A DNA stretch of 64,000 nt from Cryoendolithus antarcticus (taxonomy: Eukaryota; Ascomycota; Dothideomycetes; Cladosporiales; Cladosporiaceae): contig NAJO01000029.1 of NCBI GenBank assembly GCA_002077065.1, positions 62,001-126,000 of the forward strand, read 5' to 3'. The notes under the pieces were generated by a model. That model made no database searches. It saw only the letters and a program-made list of their open reading frames with translations, and was not told where the DNA came from. Both the position numbers and the translations under genes were made by a program. Below are positions 9,667 through 20,047 of this stretch, piece after piece. Position 1 is the stretch's first letter. Every line of letters begins with the position of its first letter.

Positions 9667-11087
9667 TCACACCTCATGACCCTTCTTCAATATGTTCCGT
9701 GACTGCTCAGCCTCAAATCGCTTGCGCTGACGCCGCATCTCGTCGGATTCGACGAGGGGAACGCCGAAGTCCTGCGACCCATTACGGCTGCGATCGGACA
9801 GCGCTCCCATGCTACGCATCTTGCGCAAAGATTTAGTCTTCTGTGGCGAAGGCTCGAACATAACGTCTTTCGAGCCGATCTCGGCGACGTCCGTTCGGCT
9901 CCTGCCTATTGTTTTCAGACCACGTGCGAGCTTCTCAAGAGCCGTAGTACGACCTCCAGACGGCGTCTTAGGTCGTGGTGGCTCAAGAGGTGAAGTGGCA
10001 TTTGACACGTTGCCTGATGGGACAGAGGGACGACGCTCAGCAGCAGCGGATCGGAGTGAGATGCCAGAGTCGGTCTTCGTGCTTCTGCTGCTAAGGTCCT
10101 TCACTGAGACATCGTCCAGGTCGCCCACAGAGGTGCAATCACTGATCATGCTGTTGGTCACCTGCAGATACATGACCAGTATGCGATGCACGGCTTCCCA
10201 ACCATTATCATCGCCTGGTGCTGCACCTTGCATCATGACATTCGTCAAGACTCGGGATCCGTTCTTCTCGACACTTTGAATGTACTTGAAGAAGCCATCT
10301 CGCTGCGACTTGAGAGCCGCGTGTGTTAGCTTCGAAGTCGGAGGTGTTGTGCCCATCGGAGGGTACAGTGTGTTGAGCATTGCCACACAGTTGTGCTTGT
10401 TGTATGGTACTAGCGAAAGCTCATTGATCAGGACCTTGGTTTACTGTCAGTGAGAATCTCGCGATGAAGAACATTAATCGAACCCACCCATCGCCTGATT
10501 CCAATGTACAGTTGCGTGTACAACGTCTCGATCTTCCTCTCCTTCTCATCAATGCCCTTCAGCCATCGCGCAACACCAGGGTACTTGGTCTGCAGCTCAA
10601 GATCCGTTGGAGGAGATGCCCGATCGATGTCCAGACGACTCATAGCGAATTGCACTTCTCGCCGCCGCCGATGCTCCAGGTCCTTCAGGTAATCCAGGCC
10701 AGTCAATGCTTGAGGAAAGTCCACGCACACAAGTTCCACTGGGAAGCACTTCCCCACGAATGATGTGATGAAGCTCGGAGGCAGAGACGCAGGTTGTGCG
10801 GGTAGATTCGACATTTGGGCCATAAGATGCTCATTGAAAAGCTGAGTCGCTGAAGGGTCTTGCCACCCGGAAGGGGTGATCGGCGTGGTAGGCGAGTTCG
10901 AGGAAGAGGAGCTTTGATATGAAGGAAGCGGTTGAGCACGAGGGGCACAGTTCAATGTGTACATGCTGCGAAGGGGCATTTGGTAGCTCGAGCCGTAGTT
11001 GAGTGCATGGTCGAGTATGTGCTGGTACGACGAGCCGGTCGAGGACGTGTCTGAGGAATCCGAGCGAGTGTGTGGGAGAAAGTCCAT
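9667..11087 (-). CDS. Conserved fungal protein of unknown function (two exons)
   Basis: Exons at 11087-10488 and 10434-9667 give a 455-residue protein. The 53-nt intron starts GTGGGT and ends CCAAG, with a CTGAC branch site 14 nt before the acceptor; both ends are phase 0. Residues 1-90 are Ser/Thr/Pro-rich. A folded helical-looking core spans about 105-310, including FPVELVCVDFPQALTGLDYL, KYPGVARWLKGIDEKERKIE and, across the splice, RRWVLINELSLVPYNKHN. The C-terminal 150 residues are again Ser-rich and basic (KTIGRSRTD, SLRKMRSMG), suggesting phosphorylation. I do not recognise the family. No enzyme motif, membrane segment or nucleic-acid-binding signature is visible. Confidence 0.8.
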
Positions 11088-14000
11088 AGTGGGTGGCCGG
11101 CCTAAGAAGACGCGTTGTAGCGTGATGAGAGTGCGTGTTCAACGCGAGAAGTCCAGATGAGCATTCGTCGAGTCACGGGCTCGAGATGCAGTGGGCCTGC
11201 ACGTGCTGATGTAATGCTGTGTTTACTCCGCGTGTTCGAGAAGATCCAACGCCAAACCAGTTCCAGCGGCTCGGAGCGGAAACAAACGGCAGCTGCGACC
11301 AAGGGAGTGCGTGCAAACACCAGTGAAAGACAGCAACGAAAGTGATGTGTTCGAGGGTTGATGGGAAAGACGGGCGGACCACGGCGAGCACGCCAGGTAT
11401 GTACGATGGGGTCGTCGGGAGGGTGCACGAGCACTGTGGGTCGAGGCCGAGCGGGTTCACATAATGATTGGGCAAACAAACTTCTGGCCATCCTTACAAG
11501 CCGAGGCCAGCGCTATGGCATTTTGGGACGAGCTCACAAGCATCGCACAATAACCTACACGGGGAAGGGTCCTATGCGTGCCGCTCTCGACCTGGGGTCT
11601 CCTCGTCAACGATAAGCATCACAATCTGGAAGTCTGCTGCAATAGCATCGAGGTGCAGTAGCCCTGCCTATGCACGGCAGAAGAAAGGAGTCCGCATCAA
11701 TTTACGCAAATAATGCGACCTCGACCAATGGAAATTCTGTATTAATCTACTGCACTTTCCCATCACGAACACCGTTGACCACTCTGCAGCGGACCAGATA
11801 CCCAGTCGCCAATGCAGACCCCAGTCGTTAGCCTACGGCATTGGAGCGGGCGGCTCAGGGCCCGGCTACTAGAGAAAGGCAGAACAGGTCTAACCAATTG
11901 AGAAGAAGCCGAGAGAGCGCCCAACATCTCGATCCCGGCGATGTGGCTTCTGCCACGCGACATTTCATCAAAACGCGAGGAAGACGCGCTGCGGGATCAT
12001 CTAATTCACGCCGCACCCACGCCTCAGGCGATGTTGGTGGTGTGCTGTGCCGTGGCCTGCTTGCAACATCACGGAACATATATTGCGGTTACTTCGCGGC
12101 ACGGGCAAGAGCTACCGTTGACCATCGCTCTCCACCGGCGAGAATCTGAGAAACCGTAAGGCTCCCGGATGCTTCTAACGCACGCTCGGGGCACAAACTC
12201 AACTCCCGCTTTTGAGCGTTTGGTGAGCGCGCCACTGCATCATCTATCATGCCCAGTTCCCCGATGATATTTCATCACGAGCTAGCGTGGGCGTATGTCA
12301 TGATTGCAAGCTGATGCAAGGTATTCTCGCAGCTATTTATGGGCAGGCTGCATGACGGTGCATAATAGCTCACCATTGGATTTCCGCCGGATTATCGAAA
12401 CCGCAAAACGCAGGAAATCGGCATTCCAAGTTGCTGGTATTTCCACAGCTGGAAATCCCACGCGACAACGGCGGGGGTGGACACCCGATAGGGCGGCACT
12501 GTACCAGCAGACGCCTCGTAATCTCATGTTCGACCGTTCTAGAGGATACGGTAATTTCTCGCGCGGTGGGGTGATGAGATGATACTCCCCATCACGAATC
12601 TCCACATCGTTGCGAGACGCTCAAGCCTGCACTTGCTCAACGATCGGCAATCCTTTGCATCTACGATGCTTTGCCGCCACAAAGTCACAATCGCGCTGTG
12701 GGATGTCCGACGCGTTATTGACCAGACACATCCGCGCGTCGTACGCCTGACGCCCCGTTGTTCACTTGGGGAATTACTGCTGTGAACGCCTTGGAAGCTG
12801 AACTCCTGATGTAAGTACTACGCCGAATGTCACTGCGTGCAATTCACGCGACCCAGCATACAGTAACCTCGCCAGAGGAGTACCCTATACGTCTTCCGGT
12901 CCTCACAGGGACTTGTCGATCATAATTCTGCGTCTCCAAGCTTGTTGCTCCTACAGTGCATCAGCGTCACGCGGCTGGGCTCTCTCTCACCGAACGGTGC
13001 TGCGATCGAGGCTGCAAAGCTTTTGTTTGCTCGCCCCGAATGACATATGGCCTCTGACTGTCAACGCGATGCCGTACTGGGCATAGTTGAGGTGCGCACT
13101 CTCTCGTCGCATCCTGGCTCAATACTTGATGGTGTGCTCCATCATTGGACTAGACCGCTTGCACAACGTGCACGATCATGAAACCGCTTTCGTTCCCGCA
13201 CTCCGCCTCCGTCGTTCACGTCACAAACAGCAATCATTGACCCTTTCCGCGAGAAGCAGACCAATCAAACAGCACTGTCTCGAAGCAGCGCACCGTCTGT
13301 GCAATCGCGGAGCATTTCCCATTACCCGGATTCTAGTGACCGATCCCCCAGGTGATTGTCAAAGCTGACACGCAGTAGTACGGCAGTAGTTCCTGCAGAT
13401 CCGGCTGTCTGCGTCCCAGGGCGTTCCAAGAGCCGTGTACCAAGACTTCAATGCGATGTCTGTGGCGCTTGGCTTCTCAGCAGCCTCGTAAGCAAGCGTC
13501 AAGGATCCACCAGCTAGTACTGTGAAGCACGGGATGAATGATCTGCCGCAACTTCACCGCGTGGGGAGTCCTGCTACAAGTGACTGATCGACCAAGCGTG
13601 TGGAGAGGCGCCCTCGAAAACATCACCTTTACATATGCGTAGGGGCTCGAGGATCGATAACGAGGATCAGGTGTGTTCCGGTAACCGGGCTCATGCTACA
13701 TTTTGTCGATCCCCCAAACACGCCTATACCTGCCAGGGCACGTCGACTGCACATATGGGTAGCTACCACGCCTACTGTACACTACATCCACCCGGTGGCC
13801 CTTAGGTTCACACCGCCGACATCTGCCAGCGGAGTCGCGCGAAGTGGCTGACTCTCACCCGTCACCGCAGCATGCTCAATGGCTGTGATGAGGACCGTGG
13901 TCCCCGGCCGGCTACGAGACACTACTGGAGTAACATCGAAAGACCAAAGCTCCTGCAAACTTCACTGCGATGACAAGTATCGAATCTTTTGCGCGAAGCC

Positions 14001-14239
14001 GGAACTTGTACCGGACGATTATCGTGTCGTAGAAAGACGCATGGTGTCCTCCAATCGACCTGCTTTGTGGTGCGACGAACGTTCCGATCTGTTACCCCTG
14101 GCCACGACTTATCATGCTGAGCTCGCACTGCATCTGCTAATTGTCACGATGATTGGCGCAACACTCGCAGCGTCCAGGCGACAGTGAGTCTTTCTTGTCG
14201 AGAATTTGCGTGGCGTGGAATGTCGCAAAGGCATGCCAT
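11088..14239. other. 3.2 kb stretch without recognisable gene
   Basis: Six-frame reading gives only frames of about 130 codons or fewer, overlapping on several strands and frames, with no domain, signal peptide or repeat I can name. GC content looks like the rest of the window, so there is no A/T-rich RIP-type island. No long inverted repeat, transposase fragment or tRNA-like T-arm was found by eye. It may contain the promoter of the 11087 gene, a non-coding RNA or a gene of tiny exons. Confidence 0.5.
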
Positions 14240-15928
14240 TCACGTAGCTGAGCGTACCTCCACGGCGACCTTAAAACCTGCGCCGTCTCTTCCTCCGATC
14301 CATCTCTTTCTCTTGCCTACTTTCTCCAGGGCACGTATTCCCTGTTCCAAGACCTCGGCATCGATGTCCATACCGAGCGTCACCCGTACCCGCAACATCG
14401 CGTTTGCTTTCTTGTCATTCTCCCAATTCGTCTCGAATATCAAGCGTTCTCCAGCATGATGTTTCCATCCAGCCGGCCACACTGTCCCAGTCAACGCCGC
14501 CACAGCGCCGAGGTACTGCACCCACCACAGCGTCCACGGATCTTCGATGAGACGCTCCAGGCTGCGCTTGAATGTTTCGTCTGTAGGCGATACGCTGTCT
14601 CCCCATCGTGCACAGAGCAGAAGGCCCAGGAGCGCTCGGGAGTCGTGCAGAAGTCCGTGTACACTGGCCAGGACGCCGGATGTCGTGCTGCGCAGTGCTG
14701 CCGAGGCTTGCAGGTCCTTGGAGTGCGAAGAGTGAGTGTGCATTGTGTTCGCGAACGCTGTGAGTAGATTGCTGTCCACTGACGCAAGGCCCATGGACGC
14801 GTGCCCCCTGTGATGAGAGTCAGGCGGTAAAGCTGAGCCCAGGAGATCGGCCAAGTTCTTTGTGCCATCACCCCACGCGAAGGGGCTTGTGGCTACGACC
14901 AGTGGGCTCAGAGCACGAATTTCTGCAGAAAGCAGTCCAGAGAGATACCCTTCTCTCACACCACCCTGACAGAACCGCACTTCCTTCACCGCAGGCAGAC
15001 AATCCGCGAGCGTTTTGACCAAGAACGCCACCGCCGGTACCTGACCAGCTCTTCGATCCGACACTCGAAAGATGCCCTCACTCTCTTCCTCCAACGCCGC
15101 CGCAGCAGCAGCCTGCACATCCGCAGTGTCCAGAAACTCCTCTCTCGAAGCCCTGAACCCGTTGATCACCGAAATCGGATACGGCTGCACACGATGTCGA
15201 CTCATAAGCACATAACCCCATCCCCTGAATCCACCACCAGACAAGAACAACGTCACGCCTCCATTCTCCTTCTGCTCCTTTGCAACCTCGCCCTCGACCT
15301 CCAAGCTCTCGTAAGCCCCCTTCACAGCCGCACTGACCTCCTTCTCCAACTCCCCCGTCCTCCCCTCACCCAATCTGCGCATCAAAGCCGCAGCGCCATA
15401 CGGCATACTTACTGCACCCTTCTTCGGTGCTTCCTGGCCATCAAGCCAGCTTAGCTGCACGCTCCCGCCACCAAGATCCATCACCAGACCCCGAACGCCG
15501 GGCAAGGAACTCGCGACTCCTAAGGCGCCGATGCGGCCTTCTTCCTCCTTGGCGAGAAGACTAATCTCCCAGCCTACCTTAGCCTTCACTTCAGTGAGAA
15601 AGTCCACAGCGTTGATTGCCGTGCGCGTCGCTTCGGTAGCAAGTAACTTCACATTCCCCTCCGGAACACCAAAGTCCAGCGTTTCGCGCTTGAAGTCCCG
15701 GAGCGCGGCGATCACGGATGCGATTGTGGAGGAGGGAATTGGCTGCCGCTCTCCGGCTGATGAGGGAGGGTACTGGGCATCGTAGAGCGAGATCCCGCAG
15801 CGGGATTGATGGAGCGTGGGCAAAATTCGGGCCTGTGAGGGGTGCAGCGAGGTGATGGAGAAGCGAATGCCGTTGCTGCCTATGTCGACTAGGGCGTGGA
15901 GATGGGAGGGGTCTTGGGGGAGAGCCAT
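14240..15928 (-). CDS. RTG2: Ppx/GppA-type phosphatase, RTG2-like retrograde regulator
   Basis: The single exon encodes 562 residues of the actin-like Ppx/GppA superfamily. The ATP-binding phosphate-1 loop is DIGSNGIRFSI near residues 16-26. A second nucleotide loop is LVMDLGGGSVQLSW, followed by the ALMRRLGEG region. In yeast, RTG2 relays mitochondrial dysfunction to the RTG1/RTG3 transcription factors; in filamentous fungi related proteins may act as exopolyphosphatase or guanosine pentaphosphatase-like enzymes. The C-terminal half contains the helical HD-like part seen in Ppx. Length and motif spacing fit RTG2 (588 residues in yeast). The gene symbol reflects homology, not demonstrated signalling. 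Confidence 0.87.
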   Translation of the reverse strand: MALPQDPSHLHALVDIGSNGIRFSITSLHPSQARILPTLHQSRCGISLYDAQYPPSSAGERQPIPSSTIASVIAALRDFKRETLDFGVPEGNVKLLATEATRTAINAVDFLTEVKAKVGWEISLLAKEEEGRIGALGVASSLPGVRGLVMDLGGGSVQLSWLDGQEAPKKGAVSMPYGAAALMRRLGEGRTGELEKEVSAAVKGAYESLEVEGEVAKEQKENGGVTLFLSGGGFRGWGYVLMSRHRVQPYPISVINGFRASREEFLDTADVQAAAAAALEEESEGIFRVSDRRAGQVPAVAFLVKTLADCLPAVKEVRFCQGGVREGYLSGLLSAEIRALSPLVVATSPFAWGDGTKNLADLLGSALPPDSHHRGHASMGLASVDSNLLTAFANTMHTHSSHSKDLQASAALRSTTSGVLASVHGLLHDSRALLGLLLCARWGDSVSPTDETFKRSLERLIEDPWTLWWVQYLGAVAALTGTVWPAGWKHHAGERLIFETNWENDKKANAMLRVRVTLGMDIDAEVLEQGIRALEKVGKRKRWIGGRDGAGFKVAVEVRSAT

Positions 15929-16604
15929 GGCTGGGTCCGTGGCTGTCGAAGGACTGAAAGCGCTGTTCGTCGCTGGAATTCAATTCGTTCGCGCAAGAGC
16001 GCTATGCGGTTTTAATCCAGCGTGACCGAACGATGAATCACGCCACCCGTTTAGTGCATTCCCAGCCCGAAAACGAGATGGCTGATAATTTGCTCCCCGA
16101 ATTATTGCACCTGCTTCGCGAAGGTAGATCAACTTTTCCCGCTTGAATTGTTCCAGCCTCGTCACGTTACAGCCGGATTGTTGTTGTCGTTTTCCAACGC
16201 CTTTTCCGAGCCAGAGGTCAAGACCTTTGCAAAAGCACTGCAACGGTCTTATCACAGGCGGAACTAATATTCGTAGCTCGAGCTTGTGATGTCATCTTGC
16301 TTGCAACGCTCACATGGAATAATGGAAGGTGGCCCTTGAACGTCCACTTCGTACTCATGAAAGCCTCGCCGCTCGGTCAAGCAAAGCTTAGGCTGTGACC
16401 TGATGTGCGGTGGTAGGTTTGACTCACTCCATTGGGGCACATCGGACAGCTTGCATACTGCAGTGTACATTGCCTACTTACCTCAGATACCTTGTCTGTC
16501 GAATGCCTGATCGCGAGGGAAGTACTGTACATGTACACGTAAACCACTCCCCTGACTCCGACCGCCTTTTCCCTCCCATTACCCGCTCCATACTGACGTC
16601 GACT
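15929..16604. other. Intergenic region
   Basis: About 0.7 kb between the RTG2-like start codon and the stop of the HAM1-like gene. It contains the RTG2-like promoter. No gene is visible; the plus-strand frame at 16410-17171 is a shadow running into the HAM1-like gene. Confidence 0.5.
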
Positions 16605-18830
16605 CTAGCTCATATTCCTCACATGGTTATCGAATATCTCATTCCGCCACCCCCCAGCATCAAACTCCTCCACCCTCTCCCCAGCCCTCGCACCCTCCTC
16701 ATTCCACACCTTGACCACACTACCCGGCGCGTACACGCCCTTGAACACGCCCTTGCCCGGCTGCGCCACGCCGACGCGCGTGTAGACATCCGGATCCTCT
16801 TCAGGCGTCAAGCGCGCGGCGACGGCTTTGACAAACGTGACAATGTCGTCGGGGTTGGAGATGCGCGTCGCCCGCAGGCGTTCGCGAGCGAAGAGGACTT
16901 CGCGGTTTGCGGCGTGGAAGAAATCCGACAGCGCGGTGGCGAGCTGGCGTTCCATGACTTTGCGCAAGACGGGGCGGAGCAATGGCTTCACCAGCCAAGC
17001 GAGCCAGCTGAACTTCGATTTTCGCAGCGTGTAGTCCAGTTTATGCACATGCGCGCGCACAGCCTTCAGCGTGAGAATCTGCTCCAGCTTCTCCTTGCCA
17101 ATCTCAACGTCGACGTGGATGTCTATGCCTCTGTCGTCGAGGGCGAAGGAGGTGATGCCTTCGTCTGCTAGACGCAGGATGCCGGAATGAGCGCGCATCC
17201 AGAAGCCGATTTCTTCGGCGCGGACAGAGAGGCCGTCGAGCTTGATGGTGACGAGAGAGGTGGTTTTGTGCGCGGTGCGGTGCTTGGCCTTGAAGAACTC
17301 GAGATCGTTGTAGGTCTCGATCTTGAGGCGGTAGGGCAGGAAGGAAGTGTGGTTGACGGTTCGGCCAGGCTCGATGATGAGGTTCTCTAGAAGGAGGTCG
17401 ACTTCGGGCGTGGAGACTTCGACGCGCGGGATGGGGATGTATTGGATTGCGGAGATCAGGAGTGGGATGACGACGTTGAAGCTGTCTTGCAGTAGGTCTG
17501 GGTTCGCGGCGGCTTGAGCTGGCGATAGGATGTGGGCGATCTTGAGAGTCGTCTGGAGGAGGTTGTGAATGTCTCGGTCGTTCAGGACTGATTGGAACGT
17601 GATCTCGACTTGGGCGAGGAGGGCGTCAATGTCGTCGCGTAGTGAGCTATCGGTACCGACTTTCCTGCCCTTTTCGCGAAGCTCCTTGAACTTCCGAGGC
17701 GCGTTTGTGAAGAACTCAGGATCTGTCAAGAGCTTCTGCAAGCTGTTGCCAACGTCGTTCATCAGATCTTCGAACTCGGGATCATTCTCCTTGTGGCTGA
17801 AGACTTGCTTGAGCAGCTCCTCGGACTTCTCCCAGGACGATGTATCACCAAAGCTCTTGATGAAGATCCAGAAGTTGTGGAGTGCGCGATCAGTCTCTGC
17901 ATTCTGGTTGACGTCCTCTTGAACGACATTGGCAACCTCTGCGGCAGCTCTCGAGTACACCATGGCGTACCGCTTGATCAGTAGGGACAGTGTCGAGACC
18001 GAGTCGGAGTAGTCATTCCTCTTGCGCAGCTTCGTCACAGCCTCCTGCAAGCGATTGAGCATTGTCTGACCCTCATCACCCTCCAGCTTCTCTTCAGCAC
18101 TCTTGAAAGCCACCTTTGCCACCTCACTCGTGCCATTGGCAATCTCTTTGCCGACTTGAGCGACGTTCTGACTCAAATCTCCCGCACTGGGTCGTTCCAG
18201 CTCAGCGTCAGCGCCTGGCTTCGCAACAGCCTGGCGCTCCGCTTGTGATGGCTCGATCCTCTTTGCAGTCTTCTTGGCGACATTGCTCAGCTTGAATGCC
18301 GAGTCCTTGAACACCTCCCTTCCCACCACGCTCAGATCGTTCAAGAATACCCTGAAGTCTGAATTCGTCAAGAGTAATGACCCTATGGTCTGTATGCTCT
18401 TGTAGGCCGCTGCCGTGTCAGCCTTGGCCTTTGACTTGCTCGCCCGTCTCGTGATATCCTCGACGTCAACGTCAACCCTGCTCTTGCTCAGGAACCAAAT
18501 GACATCCTGAATCTGATCTTTGTCGTTCTTGTGTTGCAGCAGATCCATGAACTGGGTAAGCCATGTCTTGGTGTGCTTCGTCAGTAGCCTCCCACTATCA
18601 GACAGATCTGCGTTGTCTGGGTTGAGGACGTCCGTGGCGAGGAGGGTGCGGAGGTTGATGATGGTCTGCTCAGTGCTGGGCATGAAACCCTTTGAAATCG
18701 CGCGCAATTGCTGGTAGGTATGCAGCTTTTGATGGAGCTCGCGTTGGAGGATCGTGTCATCCTCATATTGGGGGAGGAGGGGCTCGCGTTCGCCGGTGCG
18801 CTTCTTGCGGGAGCCGAAGCAGGACGACAT
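16605..18830 (-). CDS. HAM1-like TULIP/BPI-fold lipid-binding protein
   Basis: This single exon encodes 741 residues. The first 500 residues are helical and match the fungal HAM1-like N-terminal domain, for example the opening MSSCFGSRKKRTGEREPLLPQ, then FMPSTEQTIINLRTLLATDV and LLTNSDFRVFLNDL. The C-terminal third (VDLLLENLIIEPGRTVNHTS, ISNPDDIVTFVKAVAARLTPEEDPD) matches the HAM1_C/DUF4449 region, a BPI-like fold thought to carry lipids. Basic EPLLPQ-type N-termini often associate with membranes. No transmembrane segment is evident. The cellular role is unknown; membrane-contact lipid transfer is an inference from the fold. Note that this HAM1 is not the ITPase also called HAM1 in yeast. Confidence 0.82.
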   Translation of the reverse strand: MSSCFGSRKKRTGEREPLLPQYEDDTILQRELHQKLHTYQQLRAISKGFMPSTEQTIINLRTLLATDVLNPDNADLSDSGRLLTKHTKTWLTQFMDLLQHKNDKDQIQDVIWFLSKSRVDVDVEDITRRASKSKAKADTAAAYKSIQTIGSLLLTNSDFRVFLNDLSVVGREVFKDSAFKLSNVAKKTAKRIEPSQAERQAVAKPGADAELERPSAGDLSQNVAQVGKEIANGTSEVAKVAFKSAEEKLEGDEGQTMLNRLQEAVTKLRKRNDYSDSVSTLSLLIKRYAMVYSRAAAEVANVVQEDVNQNAETDRALHNFWIFIKSFGDTSSWEKSEELLKQVFSHKENDPEFEDLMNDVGNSLQKLLTDPEFFTNAPRKFKELREKGRKVGTDSSLRDDIDALLAQVEITFQSVLNDRDIHNLLQTTLKIAHILSPAQAAANPDLLQDSFNVVIPLLISAIQYIPIPRVEVSTPEVDLLLENLIIEPGRTVNHTSFLPYRLKIETYNDLEFFKAKHRTAHKTTSLVTIKLDGLSVRAEEIGFWMRAHSGILRLADEGITSFALDDRGIDIHVDVEIGKEKLEQILTLKAVRAHVHKLDYTLRKSKFSWLAWLVKPLLRPVLRKVMERQLATALSDFFHAANREVLFARERLRATRISNPDDIVTFVKAVAARLTPEEDPDVYTRVGVAQPGKGVFKGVYAPGSVVKVWNEEGARAGERVEEFDAGGWRNEIFDNHVRNMS

Positions 18831-20047
18831 GGCTGCTGCTGACTTGATGTTGTGCAGTGCGCCGCTGGGTATGACAGGCTGGTTTGACGGCTGATCACAG
18901 AGGACTGACCTTCACTCTCTTGATGCTGGTCAGGCAGCAGCGCTACAGTACATGTACAGACGTGCCGCATTCAAAGTTTCATGTTACAAGGCACAGCTCC
19001 GCGCCAAATGACGCGCCACAGCTGCGAATGACGACAGAGATCGCGCACATCGTTCACGTATGCATTGTCCGCGGGAGTCGAGCTATGTCGTCTCTCCGTG
19101 AGACTGCCACGACGCCTTGGAGACGTCGAATCATTGATCAATGCTCCAGCGCCTGGACAATCATCGTGTGCTATGTCTCAATTCCACGCAGGTCAAAGGC
19201 ATGGCCGGTGATCGTCCAAAGCTTTCCCCAGACTCCAATTCAGCCGCATTGTATCAACATCTTGGCATGGGCCAAAGCTTGAAGAGAGCGGAGGATCTAG
19301 GACAGCGCTCATGAGGCTGACACTGGCGGCCAGATACCTAAATGTAGCTGGTGGTCGAGAAAGCCTAGGCACAGAGAGCTGTGCACCTCGAAGGTTTGTA
19401 AAAGCTCTCTACATGTGAACATGGCCCTTGAAGTGCAGCGAGAGCAGCCATTGAGAGCACACCCGACATGTTCCGCAGACCCCCAGTCTGCAAGCTTCTC
19501 GCGTGGCTGTCGGCATCTGCACCACTCCCGAGACCGGCATGTTGCATCTCAAGATAAGCAACCAAAAAAAAGTTGCTGAGATGGAACTCCGAAGCACAGA
19601 AGCACTGATATGTGCTGTTGAGGTGTGCAGAACAGCCACAAGGCTGGATAGGACAGTTGCGATAGGTATGGTGCGATCAGCCATCGATCACCTCACCGCA
19701 GCCTTCCCCGACTTTACATCCCCATATACGGGCATAGCACCCCCGTCTACCCTATCATCATCACTCCGTCGGACTCTGGAGCAGTCGTCCGGGTCTCACT
19801 GCATTAGCAGTCACACCGCCACGTAGAGCAAACTCCTTCCATCGCGTATATCCCGACCTCAACGTCTGTTCCTTCTCACGTTATTGTCTCGGGAGTTGCA
19901 ACGGACCTTCATCATTCCATGTATGTACGCTGACTAGCTATCCGGCACCACAGCAGGCATTGACCGCTAGTAGGCCTGCCATTGGGTCCTGCGCATACTT
20001 TACTTAGCCTAAGACTTGCCCATCTTCCCTACCCGACTTCACCCCCA
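18831..20047. other. Divergent intergenic region (HAM1-like / malic enzyme)
   Basis: A 1.2 kb region between divergent genes. Small frames are present without recognisable features. The right end (about 20015-20047) is a C/T-rich leader directly before the malic-enzyme ATG, typical of fungal 5' UTRs. Confidence 0.5.
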
